The notes below the pieces were generated by a model. The model did no database searches. It was given only the letters and a program-made list of their open reading frames with translations, and was not told the DNA's origin. A stretch of 64,000 nucleotides of DNA from Desulfogranum japonicum DSM 18378 (GTDB lineage: Bacteria; Desulfobacterota; Desulfobulbia; Desulfobulbales; Desulfobulbaceae), in NCBI RefSeq assembly GCF_000429945.1, contig NZ_AUCV01000005.1, positions 62,001 through 126,000 on the forward strand, given 5' to 3'. A program made the translations under genes and the position numbers. This document shows positions 8,840-17,517 of the stretch, piece by piece (positions within the stretch are counted from its first letter, which is position 1; every line of letters begins with the position of its first letter).

Positions 8840-9775
8840 ATGGGACTTTTTACTAAATTACAAATATCTGGCATTCCAACCATTGATTGGGAGATGACTC
8901 CGGAATATACTTTTGGCACGTTTGAAAGTTGGGGGGGAGTTGAACGTATTCGCAGTAAAAACGAACGAACCTATTATTTTTTCATTGATGGGTGGGAAGA
9001 TGACCCCAAGCTGTGCCTGATGGAGCGAGGTATTAAACATGCCAGAGTTGTTGCGGAGATTTTAGCTCCGGAAGAAATGGTTCGTGAGTGTGTTGCCCAA
9101 CAGGGAAAAGTTGCCATGTTTGAACGTACCCATGCCATTAATGACAAACTGAAACAATGGCTGTTGAAAAACGTGGTGGAGAGTGATGACAGCTCTCTGG
9201 TTATACCCCTGGTTGATGAAAAAGAGGAAACCTTAAAAGCCTCTGGCTTGCCTTCAGCAAAGACCCATAAAGCAGGAATGGACGCTGTGGTTCTGCCATC
9301 TGAGCCTGCAGAGTTAAGCGAAGAAGATATAGTGGCATTGGTAAAACGTTATTCTCTGGTGGATCATGAGCGTAATCCTGATGGAACCTATGAGGCAGAA
9401 CTCGTAGACAATGAAGATGATCTGACAGTGACAGATTTACGCAGCGGACTGATGTGGCAACGCGAAGGTGTGGACATCACCAGTAATCGTGGCCTTCGCA
9501 AGGAGGTTTCCCGGTTGAATAGTGAGCATTTTGCCGGGTATGATGACTGGCGGGTACCGACGCTGGCGGAGGCGTTATCACTGATGCGGAGAGAGAAAAA
9601 CAGCAAGGATCAGTATATACATGCGTGTTTTTCCGCAGCCCAGCCATTTATTTTTGCTGATGCTGTCAGAAGCCCTGGCGGATACTGGTTTGTAGACTTT
9701 AAGCAGGGAAGGGCGTTCTGGGCTTCTGGAACAATTCCAGGGGGCTTTGGTCGTCTATGCCGAAGAAAAAAATAG
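8840..9775 (+). CDS. DUF1566 (Lcl C-terminal-like) domain protein
   Basis: 311 residues, start set by GGAGG before ATG 8840. The C-terminal third carries the DUF1566 pattern: TVTDLRSGLMWQRE, then AGYDDWRVPTLAEALSLM, then GYWFVDF and GFGRLCRRKK. In this family the WRVPT/ALSL segment is typical and function is undefined. The N-terminal 130 residues (acidic, Trp-rich) are unrecognised. No signal peptide, so cytoplasmic, unlike many secreted DUF1566 proteins. The response regulator follows 105 bp later. Confidence 0.8.
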   Translation: MGLFTKLQISGIPTIDWEMTPEYTFGTFESWGGVERIRSKNERTYYFFIDGWEDDPKLCLMERGIKHARVVAEILAPEEMVRECVAQQGKVAMFERTHAINDKLKQWLLKNVVESDDSSLVIPLVDEKEETLKASGLPSAKTHKAGMDAVVLPSEPAELSEEDIVALVKRYSLVDHERNPDGTYEAELVDNEDDLTVTDLRSGLMWQREGVDITSNRGLRKEVSRLNSEHFAGYDDWRVPTLAEALSLMRREKNSKDQYIHACFSAAQPFIFADAVRSPGGYWFVDFKQGRAFWASGTIPGGFGRLCRRKK

Positions 9776-9880
9776 AGAAAAACGAAAAAGCTGTTGATTG
9801 GTGAGAGACCAAAATGTAGTATTGAACATATGGTGAGCGGTATGGGATAATTATCAAAACAACAGTCGGAGAAGTGTCCT

Positions 9881-10252
9881 TTGAAACGAATACTGGTTGT
9901 TGACGACGAAAAGCAAATTCGTACAATGTTGACACAGATGCTGGAACAGGAAGGCTATGAGGTCCATACCGCAGAGAATGGAGAAGACGGTATGGCCCTT
10001 GTCGGCAAGTATTCTTTTGATCTTATCATCACCGACATGATTATGCCCGTCAAGGATGGGCTGAAATTCATCATGGAGTTGGTTCGCGATTATCCTGCTA
10101 TCAAAATTTTAGCCATATCCGGTGGCGGAGCCATTAAAGCTGAACGTTATCTTACAATGGCCGGATACCTTGGGGACATTGCTACCTTGGAGAAGCCGTT
10201 TAAGCGTGAAGCCATGCTCGCTCTGGTCAATCAGCAATTGGAAAAAATCTGA
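9881..10252 (+). CDS. Single-domain response regulator (CheY-like)
   Basis: 123 residues, receiver domain only. D8/D9 bind metal, D52 (IITDMIMP) is the phosphoacceptor, S80 and K105 (LEKPF) complete the switch. No output domain, so it should act by protein contact or in a phosphorelay. Start is TTG 9881 with GGAGAAG upstream; no in-frame ATG precedes it. No kinase is adjacent (the nearest in the window is at 39.7 kb). An intrinsic terminator follows directly. Confidence 0.92.
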   Translation: MKRILVVDDEKQIRTMLTQMLEQEGYEVHTAENGEDGMALVGKYSFDLIITDMIMPVKDGLKFIMELVRDYPAIKILAISGGGAIKAERYLTMAGYLGDIATLEKPFKREAMLALVNQQLEKI

Positions 10253-10277
10253 TCTTATTGTATCGGAAAGATATATC

Positions 10278-10302
10278 AAGGCTGCCTGCGGGCAGCCTTT
10301 TT
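10278..10302 (+). terminator. Intrinsic terminator of response regulator
   Basis: AAGGCTGCC (10278-10286), loop TGCG, GGCAGCCTT (10291-10299), then T-run to 10302. A textbook rho-independent terminator 25 bp after the stop. Confidence 0.9.
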
Positions 10303-10325
10303 GTTTTCAGAGCGACGCTGCTGCC

Positions 10326-11162
10326 TTATTTTTCAACAGAGCTCAGCCATTGGAAGGCTACAGCCCTTTTTCCTAAAATATAATCATCAAAAATTTTAGT
10401 TCCCTGGCAGTTGTATCCAGCCATACCTACGCAGACATGCAATGGCAGCAGATGTTCTTCTCGCGGGTGACAGTAGCGGGCTGAAGGGGCCTGGCTCCAA
10501 TGGAGCAATTGCTCCTCTCGTTGCGCAGGTGATAGAGCGGCTGTGCAGGTCTCCACCAACCAGTCCTGAAACTGATCATTGGCTTCATCTGCAGGATTGG
10601 AGCCATCCCATAGAAATTCCCTCATGTTATGAAATGAAAAACCAGAGCCGATAACCAGAATATTTTGCTGAAGCAAAGGGTGAAGAGCCTTGCCCAGTTT
10701 CAGATGTATTGCCGGATCAAGTCCTTTGACGAGGGACAGCTGGAGTGAAGGGATATCAGCTCGCGGATACATCATTTTCAGGGGGATGAATAACCCGTGA
10801 TCAAATCCTCGTTCTGTGTCTGGACGAGCGGTAAGACCTTGTTCTTCGAGTAGTTCACTGATTTTTTTTGCCAATCCCGGGTTTCCAGGTGCAGGATAGG
10901 TAAGGCTGTAAGCCTCCTCGGGAAAACCATAGTAGTCATAGAGCAGTGGAGGATGGGAACCACTGAGAATGGTTGCTGTTTCTTCTTCCCAGTGAGCACT
11001 GATAACCAGAATTGCCTCAGGTTTCGGTATGTGTTGAGGGAGTTGTTCCATAAATGCAATCATGGCTTGGTGACTTGGTTCACCGAGTATGGGCATGGGA
11101 CCCCCGCCATGGGAAAAATATATGACAGTTCCTTTATACGTACTGGTTGTTTCGGTGTTCAA
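10326..11162 (-). CDS. LigB-type extradiol ring-cleavage dioxygenase (DODA/YgiD-like)
   Basis: 278 residues. Class III extradiol dioxygenase pattern: YFSHGGGPMP near residue 18, ISAHWEE, RGFDHGLFIPL and GSGFSFHN, which place the His metal ligands and the active-site His. Homologues act on catechol-type substrates such as DOPA, though the bacterial physiological substrate is usually unknown. Start is TTG 11162 with GGAGG about 8 bases upstream. Convergent with the response regulator; divergent from nikA across 307 bp. An O2-dependent fold in a probable anaerobe is slightly unexpected. Confidence 0.85.
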   Translation of the reverse strand: MNTETTSTYKGTVIYFSHGGGPMPILGEPSHQAMIAFMEQLPQHIPKPEAILVISAHWEEETATILSGSHPPLLYDYYGFPEEAYSLTYPAPGNPGLAKKISELLEEQGLTARPDTERGFDHGLFIPLKMMYPRADIPSLQLSLVKGLDPAIHLKLGKALHPLLQQNILVIGSGFSFHNMREFLWDGSNPADEANDQFQDWLVETCTAALSPAQREEQLLHWSQAPSARYCHPREEHLLPLHVCVGMAGYNCQGTKIFDDYILGKRAVAFQWLSSVEK

Positions 11163-11323
11163 CGGAAGGCCTCCATCGCAAAAGAGTTTTTGGTTAGTAT
11201 CTGTCCATCGATGAGGAATTGTATTCAGGTTAAGAGATCAGTTATAAATGCAGAAAAGTTCTAAGTTTTAGTCGCTTAAGCCCCCAATGAGTAGTTAGGT
11301 CGTTTTTTTCTTTCCTTTGGTAA

Positions 11324-11342
11324 TACGAATTTATGATTCGTA
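11324..11342. promoter_or_regulatory. Inverted repeat TACGAA-N7-TTCGTA
   Basis: TACGAA (11324-11329) and TTCGTA (11337-11342) flank 7 bp. It is an operator-like symmetric site about 130 bp before nikA; no terminator-type T-run follows. Confidence 0.35.
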
Positions 11343-11387
11343 ACAAAATTGCTTGATGTTTTTTTCTGGACAGGATAATTAGGCCTG

Positions 11388-11422
11388 CCAGGTAACACGA
11401 TTTTTTTTTTCGTGTTACCTGG
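11388..11422. promoter_or_regulatory. Perfect 13-bp inverted repeat, possible nickel-regulator site
   Basis: CCAGGTAACACGA (11388-11400) and its exact complement (11410-11422) flank nine Ts. The arms include GTAACAC and GTGTTAC spaced by 13 bp. From memory, NikR sites in some deltaproteobacteria use these heptamers with N13/14 spacing but in the opposite order (GTGTTAC first). It lies 48 bp before nikA. The T-run sits in the loop, so this is not a normal terminator. Confidence 0.45.
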
Positions 11423-11469
11423 TTGTGAGTTATTCTTTTCAGTGTTCAGATTATCAAAAAGGATAGAAG

Positions 11470-13074
11470 ATGCATACCTGTTTCAATTTTAAGGTAATAG
11501 CTGTGGCTCTTGTGGCTACTCTGTTTTGCTCGTGTATTTCCCCGGCTATGGCGAACGATGACGATACCCTTGTTTATTCGTGGGGAGCGAATGTCGGGGA
11601 ATTAAATCCTCATATGTATTCGCCAAATCAAATGTTTGCACAGGCAATGGTGTATGAGCCGCTGGTGAAATATGGTGAAGGGAATCTGGTCATGCCATGG
11701 CTTGCAAAAGCCTGGACTATTTCAGAGGATGGCAAAGTGTACACCTTTACCCTGCGTGAAGATGTCATTTTCACAGATGGAACACCTTGCAATGCTGAAG
11801 CGGTAAAGAAAAATTTCGAAGCGGTTTTGCTTAACAGAGCACGTCATAAATGGCTGGAACTCGTTGCCCAGATAGACAAAGTGGAAGCCCTGGATGAATT
11901 TACCTTTCGTTTGACCCTGAAACATGCCTACTATCCTACACTCCAGGAACTTTGCCTTATCAGGCCGCTTCGTTTCATGAGTCCGGCAGCTATGCCTGAG
12001 GACGGAAATACCGCTAAAGGTATCATACAACCAGTTGGCACCGGCCCCTGGAAATTGATGGAAACTCGCAAAGGGGAATATGACCTGTTTGAGCGCAATG
12101 ACCGATACTGGGGGCAGAAGCCAGCGTTTTCCAAGCTGCTGGTTAAAGTCATCTCTGATCCTGTTGCACGTGCCATAGCCATGGAAACCGACGAAATAGA
12201 CCTTATCCACGGGACTGCAGGTCATGGTAGTGGACAAATCAGCTTCGATGCCTTTGAGCGTTTCACGAAGATGCCGGATTATGTGACCAAAATTTCACCT
12301 CCCCTGGCAAGCAGGATAATTGCTATAAACTCAAATCGCGGGCCCACTGCCGAGCTGCCTGTACGCCTGGCTATCGAGCATGCCGTTAATAAGGCTGCCC
12401 TGGTTAAAGCCATCTTTTACGGTGTCGAAGAAAAGGCAGATACTTTATATCCGGCCGATACCCCATACTGTGACCTTGGACTTACTCCTTTTACCTATGA
12501 TCCGGCATTGGCAGAAAAACTCCTGGCAGAGGCGGGGTGGAAACAGGATGCCCCTGGTGAAATCAGAACAAAAAATGGGAAGGAATTAGTTATTGATTTT
12601 TGCTTCGTTGGAAACGATGCCCAACAAAAAGCAGTAGCTGAGGCCATTCAGGGTGATCTTTGGAAAGTTGGGATACGAATTCACATGATTGGCGAAGAGC
12701 CTGATTCCAATATCAACCGCCAGAAAACAGGAGAATTTGGAATGGTGTTCAACGAAACCTGGGGTGCTCCCTATGACCCGCATTCCTTTTGCAGCAGTAT
12801 GCGCGCACCTTCCCACGCCGATTACCAGGCGCAGCTCGGTTTGCCCATGAAGGAAAAAATCGACGCCAAAATCAGTGAAGTCCTATTATCAACCGACGAG
12901 GGGCAGCGCCGTGAGTTGTACCGGTATATCCTGACCACTTTGCATGAACAGGCAGTATACCTGCCACTCACCTACATCCGTGGCGTTATTGTCCATAAAA
13001 AGGATCTCAAAGGAGTGAAATACGGGCAGCTTAAAGCGGAAATACCGTTTGAGCTGATAGAAAAGAAACGATGA
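11470..13074 (+). CDS. nikA: ABC transporter substrate-binding protein, NikA-like
   Basis: 534 residues, SBP family 5 (peptide/nickel). Signal peptide at 1-28 (hydrophobic VIAVALVATLF, cleavage near AMA|ND); no lipobox is apparent. Typical blocks: WGANVGELNPHMY, MVYEPLVKYGEGNLVMPWLA, FTLREDVIFTDGTP, VGTGPWKLMETRKGEYDLFE. The E. coli NikA-like opening and the nikBCDE order favour nickel, but dipeptide or opine importers share this layout. Sulfate reducers need Ni for hydrogenases and CODH, which fits. SD AAGGATAGAAG before ATG 11470. Confidence 0.8.
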   Translation: MHTCFNFKVIAVALVATLFCSCISPAMANDDDTLVYSWGANVGELNPHMYSPNQMFAQAMVYEPLVKYGEGNLVMPWLAKAWTISEDGKVYTFTLREDVIFTDGTPCNAEAVKKNFEAVLLNRARHKWLELVAQIDKVEALDEFTFRLTLKHAYYPTLQELCLIRPLRFMSPAAMPEDGNTAKGIIQPVGTGPWKLMETRKGEYDLFERNDRYWGQKPAFSKLLVKVISDPVARAIAMETDEIDLIHGTAGHGSGQISFDAFERFTKMPDYVTKISPPLASRIIAINSNRGPTAELPVRLAIEHAVNKAALVKAIFYGVEEKADTLYPADTPYCDLGLTPFTYDPALAEKLLAEAGWKQDAPGEIRTKNGKELVIDFCFVGNDAQQKAVAEAIQGDLWKVGIRIHMIGEEPDSNINRQKTGEFGMVFNETWGAPYDPHSFCSSMRAPSHADYQAQLGLPMKEKIDAKISEVLLSTDEGQRRELYRYILTTLHEQAVYLPLTYIRGVIVHKKDLKGVKYGQLKAEIPFELIEKKR

Positions 13075-13107
13075 GATTGCATTTGACCTGAAGGAACATA
13101 ACGTACA

Positions 13108-14052
13108 ATGTTGCACTTTATTTTTCGGCGTCTGCTCCTCTTGATACCAATATTGTTTACGGTCTCAGTATTGGTGTTTTTGATACTTCGATTAGGTCCC
13201 AATGATCCAGCTCTTTCCTATCTGCGCCTTTCCCAGATTCCGCCAACGGATGAAGCACTGGCCACAGCAAGGGAATTTTTAGGGCTGAACAAACCTCTGC
13301 TTGTCCAATATCTTGACTGGGCAGGCAGGGCACTCAGGCTTGACTTCGGTCTCTCCTACGTTACACATCGTCCGGTGTTGGCTGAAATCTTGTACTATTT
13401 ACCGGCAACCTTGGAGCTGGCCGGCGTCTCGTTGCTGTTGACGCTCCTGGTCAGCATTCCGCTGGGAATGTGGTCGGCTTTGAACAAAGACTGCTGGCCA
13501 GATCATATGACCCGTGCCTTTGCTTTTTTTGGAGTGTCCATGCCCAACTTCTGGATGGGATTTCTTTTGGTGACCGTTTTTTCAGTGTGGCTCCACTGGC
13601 TGCCTCCCATGGGACGTGGTGGCATATCGCATCTGATAATGCCTGCAGTCAGTCTGGCCCTTATGTCCATAAGCATCAATATTCGGTTGATTCGTGCGAG
13701 CATGCTGGAAAATCTTCATACACGCAGTGTGTTGTATGCACGTGCTCGTGGTTTACGTGAACGGACGGTTATAGGGGTACATGTTTTTAAGAATTCTCTG
13801 ATTCCAGTGATAACAGCCATTGGTATGCACGTCGGAGAACTGCTTGGCGGTGCCGTGGTCGTTGAAAGTATTTTTTCATGGCCAGGGGTCGGCCGATTTG
13901 CCGTGTCTTCCATTTACAACAGGGATTACCCGGTAATGCAGTGTTTTCTCCTTCTTATGGTGGTCATTTTCGTGCTGTGCAATCTGCTGGTCGATATATG
14001 CTATGCTGCTATTGACCCGCGTATTCGTTTGGCCGGGGAGGGAAACAGATGA
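13108..14052 (+). CDS. nikB: ABC transporter permease, NikB-like
   Basis: 314 residues, six predicted membrane helices, with the first at residues 8-30 and the binding-protein-dependent transport EAA-type loop (ARARGLRERTVIGVHVFKNS) before the last two helices. It belongs to the DppB/NikB family. It starts 33 bp after nikA and its stop overlaps nikC by 4 bp, so translation is coupled. Confidence 0.85.
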   Translation: MLHFIFRRLLLLIPILFTVSVLVFLILRLGPNDPALSYLRLSQIPPTDEALATAREFLGLNKPLLVQYLDWAGRALRLDFGLSYVTHRPVLAEILYYLPATLELAGVSLLLTLLVSIPLGMWSALNKDCWPDHMTRAFAFFGVSMPNFWMGFLLVTVFSVWLHWLPPMGRGGISHLIMPAVSLALMSISINIRLIRASMLENLHTRSVLYARARGLRERTVIGVHVFKNSLIPVITAIGMHVGELLGGAVVVESIFSWPGVGRFAVSSIYNRDYPVMQCFLLLMVVIFVLCNLLVDICYAAIDPRIRLAGEGNR

Positions 14053-14885
14053 ACTTTGTTCCTCGGTTATTACAGCGTCCTCTTTCACGATTTGCTGTCT
14101 TGCTTGCCTGCATAATTCTTGTTGCCGCTTTTTTTGCCCCGAAAATTGCCCCGTGTGATCCCAACAATGTCCAATTGGAACTGAAACTCCAGGGACCAAG
14201 TTCAGACCATTGGCTTGGTACGGACCACCTTGGTCGGGATACCTTTTCCAGGCTTATTTATGGAGCACGGGTATCGGTTGGATCAGTAGCTGCAATTATC
14301 GTATGTATTCTGGTCATGGGATTTTGTGTGGGATGCCTTGCCGGGTATGCCGGTGGACGAGTTGACGCCTTTCTCATGCGCATGTGCGATGTTTTCCTTA
14401 CATTTCCCACCTTTATTTTAGCCATGTTTCTGATTGGAATTCTGGGTACGGGATTGACCAATGTGATTATCGCGATTGTTTTGACCCATTGGGCCTGGTA
14501 CGCACGAATGATAAGGGGTTTTGTCCTGTCATTTAAGAATCGTGACTATATTCTGGCCGCCAGGGTCGGAGGGGCATCGCGTATGAAAATTGTTATTCAA
14601 CACATCATCCCGCCGGTGTTTGCCCAATTGGTGATTCTTGCTACTCTGGATATCGGTCACATGATACTGCATGTTTCCGGACTGTCGTTTTTAGGACTTG
14701 GCGTAACGCCACCCACCCCGGAGTGGGGGGTGATGATTAGCGATGCCCGCCAATTTCTTTGGACCGATCCGGGACTCATTGTCTACCCCGGTTGTATGAT
14801 ATTTATTACGGTCATGTCGTTCAATATTCTGGGCGATGCACTTCGTGATGCACTTGACCCGGTTATAAAGGAACAAAACTCATGA
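14049..14885 (+). CDS. nikC: ABC transporter permease, NikC-like
   Basis: 278 residues of the DppC/NikC family: an N-terminal helix (LLACIILVAAFFAPKIAP), the periplasmic segment with HWLGTDHLGRDTFSRLIYGA that is diagnostic of this permease class, then five helices with an EAA loop (AARVGGASRMKIVIQHIIPP). Overlaps nikB and nikD by 4 bp each (ATGA type), as in tightly coupled transport operons. Confidence 0.87.
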   Translation: MNFVPRLLQRPLSRFAVLLACIILVAAFFAPKIAPCDPNNVQLELKLQGPSSDHWLGTDHLGRDTFSRLIYGARVSVGSVAAIIVCILVMGFCVGCLAGYAGGRVDAFLMRMCDVFLTFPTFILAMFLIGILGTGLTNVIIAIVLTHWAWYARMIRGFVLSFKNRDYILAARVGGASRMKIVIQHIIPPVFAQLVILATLDIGHMILHVSGLSFLGLGVTPPTPEWGVMISDARQFLWTDPGLIVYPGCMIFITVMSFNILGDALRDALDPVIKEQNS

Positions 14886-15700
14886 GTTGTGCATCTGTTC
14901 TATCCATACGTGATCTGCAGATTTCTCTCGCAAATCAGAGTCCTTCCAACAGCGCTCTGGTCAGTGACGTCAGCTTGGAGGTGATGCGGGGCAAGGCAAC
15001 AGGGCTGATCGGTGCATCAGGCAGTGGGAAATCTTTAACCTGCCTTGCTGTAATGGATCTGTTGCCCAAAAACCTGCATTGCAGCAAGGGTGAGGTGGAG
15101 TTGATACGAGGAACGGTAGGCGATAAGACTCCACTTTGCTGTATACGGGGCAAGAGGGCTGCTATGATTATGCAGAACCCGGTGAGCTGTTTTGATCCTG
15201 TTTTTACCGTTGGCTATCATCTCAAGGAAACTCTGCGTGCACATAAGCTCGATGTTGCAAAAAATATTAACCGAATACGATCGACCCTTGCTGAACTTGG
15301 TTTCCAACAGCCCGATGAAATTCTGGCTGCATATCCTTTTCAATTGTCGGGGGGAATGCTCCAAAGGATTATGGTGAGTCTTGCGTTGCTCCTTGAGGTG
15401 GAATTACTTATTGCCGATGAGCCGACAACGGACTTGGATGTCATTGTCCAGTCACGTATTCTGGGACTCATTGATCGTCTTAAAAAAGAAAAGAATATGG
15501 GCGTACTCCTGGTCACCCATGATTTAAGCGTAATTGCCCGGTTGGCTGATAATGTACTGGTTATGCACAAGGGCAGGGTAATAGAGTCGGCACCGGTAGC
15601 CAAGCTCTTTGCCCATCCCCGTGAAGAGTATACCAAGGCATTGTTATCAGCCCACTTCAGTCTTTATGGGCAAGACCTTTCAGGGGAGGTACATTCATGA
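14882..15700 (+). CDS. nikD: ABC transporter ATPase, NikD-like
   Basis: 272 residues. Walker A GASGSGKS, Q-loop IMQNPVSCFDP, signature LSGGMLQRI, Walker B LLIADEPTTDLD, H-loop VTHDLSV. The signature LSGGM rather than LSGGQ is common in NikD/DppD. It should pair with NikE as a heterodimeric ATPase under NikBC. Overlaps both neighbours by 4 bp. Confidence 0.85.
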   Translation: MSCASVLSIRDLQISLANQSPSNSALVSDVSLEVMRGKATGLIGASGSGKSLTCLAVMDLLPKNLHCSKGEVELIRGTVGDKTPLCCIRGKRAAMIMQNPVSCFDPVFTVGYHLKETLRAHKLDVAKNINRIRSTLAELGFQQPDEILAAYPFQLSGGMLQRIMVSLALLLEVELLIADEPTTDLDVIVQSRILGLIDRLKKEKNMGVLLVTHDLSVIARLADNVLVMHKGRVIESAPVAKLFAHPREEYTKALLSAHFSLYGQDLSGEVHS

Positions 15701-16491
15701 AGTTGCTTGAATTGACCAACGTGAATAAAACGTATCATCGGGGGGGATGGTTTGTACAAAGAGACAACGTTGAAGCACTCAGCGATGTGTCGTTGACTGT
15801 GGAGGAACAGTGCAGTGTCGGGGTCATTGGACGAAGCGGAGCAGGGAAAAGTACCCTGGGGCGTTTGATTCTGGGATTGGAACGTCCCAATGGGGGGAAT
15901 ATACGATACCGGGACAAGGATATGATGGATTTTTCGCGATCAGACTGGCGCCGGTTTCGAAGGGAAGTGCAGGTCGTCTTTCAAAATGCCCAGGGGTCAG
16001 TAAATCCACGATGGCAGGTTTTTGATATTATAGCTGAACCCATTCGCAACAACCAGCGCCTATCCACTGGGGAGTTAGAGAAGAAAATTGATCAACTGTT
16101 GCAAATGGTTGGGCTTGACCCTCAGGATAAACGGAAATATGCGCATCAGTTCAGTGGAGGACAGTTACAGCGCGTCTGTATTGCCAGGGCATTGAGTATT
16201 GAGCCTAAACTGATTGTCCTTGACGAAGCTGTCAGCAGTCTCGATATGCTGATTCAAGCACAGATACTGGCATTGCTGCGTGAATTGCAACGGCAAACAC
16301 ATGTGTCGTATCTTTTTATTTCCCATGACATTCGAATTGTCGCCGGTTTTTGCGACAAAGTGGTTGTCTTGGATGGGGGGCGTGTTTCTTCTCACCTTCA
16401 AGATATATCCTGTGCCGAGGATTCGGAAAATCCAGTTGTGAGGGAGCTGGCTCATGCCATATTGCCAGCCTGGCCGCAGGCTGCAGGGTGA
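15697..16491 (+). CDS. nikE: ABC transporter ATPase, NikE-like
   Basis: 264 residues. Walker A GRSGAGKSTLG, Q-loop VFQNAQGSVNPRW, signature FSGGQLQRVCIARAL, Walker B LIVLDEAVSSLD, H-loop ISHDIRIV. Second ATPase of the importer. The C-terminal oligopeptide/dipeptide tail found in many DppF proteins is short here, which is closer to NikE. The hldD gene follows after 24 bp. Confidence 0.85.
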   Translation: MKLLELTNVNKTYHRGGWFVQRDNVEALSDVSLTVEEQCSVGVIGRSGAGKSTLGRLILGLERPNGGNIRYRDKDMMDFSRSDWRRFRREVQVVFQNAQGSVNPRWQVFDIIAEPIRNNQRLSTGELEKKIDQLLQMVGLDPQDKRKYAHQFSGGQLQRVCIARALSIEPKLIVLDEAVSSLDMLIQAQILALLRELQRQTHVSYLFISHDIRIVAGFCDKVVVLDGGRVSSHLQDISCAEDSENPVVRELAHAILPAWPQAAG

Positions 16492-16515
16492 CATTATGAA
16501 CCTGGGAGTTACATT

Positions 16516-17469
16516 ATGATTATTATAACCGGTGGATTGGGGTTTATCGGTAGCAATGTGGTACATGCCTTGAATGCAAAAGGGATCACAGACATTGTTG
16601 TTGTCGATGATTTTACCGATGGAACAAAATTCACGAATATTGCGGACGCATCTATCCATGACTATCTGGATAAGGATGTCTTGAAATCTTCTTTGGAAAG
16701 AGGAAGTGTATTTCAGGGGGAAATAGAGGCCATTGTGCATAATGGCGCATGTTCATCCACTACTGAGTGGAATGGTAAATTTGTGATGGATACGAATTAC
16801 GAGTATTCAAAATTCCTGTATCATTATGCGCGTCGGGAAAATATCCCCTTTATTTATGCTTCCAGTGCATCTGTGTATGGAAACGGGACGGTTTTTGTCG
16901 AGCATGAGAGGTATGAAAAGCCAATAAATGTATATGCGTATTCAAAAACCCTTTTTGATCGTTATGTCCGTCAGAATATGAGGCGTGACGACAGCCAGGT
17001 AGTGGGGTTGCGTTATTTCAATGTCTATGGTCCCCGCGAACAACATAAGGGCAGTATGGCCAGTGTTGCTTTGCATTTACGCAATCAGTTGCTGGCAGAC
17101 GGGGTTATGCAATTATTCTCGGGATCGGCCGGGTATTCCGCTGGAGAACAACGGAGGGATTTTATCCATGTGGAGGATGTGGTCAGGGTCATTCTGTGGT
17201 TCCTGGAACATCCGGCAGTTTCTGGTATATTTAATGTCGGTACGGGAAAAAGCTCCAGTTTTAATACCGTCGCCAGTGCAGTGTCGAGCTTTTTCGGCTT
17301 TGGTGAACTCCAATATATTCCTTTTCCGGATCATCTTAAAAAACGGTATCAAAGCTTTACAGAGGCAGACATCACCTGTTTACGAGCTGCCGGGTTTGAT
17401 GGAACTTTTATGCCGGTGGAACAGGGTGTTCAGCGTTACATGGAGTGGCTGAGGAAAACCGAGTCGTAG
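16516..17469 (+). CDS. hldD: ADP-L-glycero-D-manno-heptose 6-epimerase
   Basis: 317 residues, extended SDR fold. GGLGFIGSN is the NADP-binding Gly motif at residues 6-14, the catalytic YxxxK is in VYAYSK, and ACSSTTEWNG plus RYFNVYGPRE and EGEQRRDF-type sequence (GEQRRDFIHVEDV) are typical of HldD. It converts the D,D to the L,D heptose for the LPS inner core, so the cell has a Gram-negative outer membrane. It lies 24 bp after nikE with a start at ATG 16516; co-transcription with nik is likely but functionally odd. Confidence 0.88.
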   Translation: MIIITGGLGFIGSNVVHALNAKGITDIVVVDDFTDGTKFTNIADASIHDYLDKDVLKSSLERGSVFQGEIEAIVHNGACSSTTEWNGKFVMDTNYEYSKFLYHYARRENIPFIYASSASVYGNGTVFVEHERYEKPINVYAYSKTLFDRYVRQNMRRDDSQVVGLRYFNVYGPREQHKGSMASVALHLRNQLLADGVMQLFSGSAGYSAGEQRRDFIHVEDVVRVILWFLEHPAVSGIFNVGTGKSSSFNTVASAVSSFFGFGELQYIPFPDHLKKRYQSFTEADITCLRAAGFDGTFMPVEQGVQRYMEWLRKTES

Positions 17470-17517
17470 AATATATTCAACCCTGTCGGTCTCTTTCTTC
17501 CCGTATCCCTGTCACGG

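Larger units (their letters stand above)
11163..11469. other. Divergent regulatory region, nik operon
   Basis: 307 bp without a gene between the dioxygenase and nikA. It contains two inverted repeats (11324-11342 and 11388-11422) and a weak promoter-like pair (TTGATG 11353-11358, GATAAT 11374-11379, 15-bp spacer). That pair would put the start of transcription at the second repeat. Confidence 0.5.
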
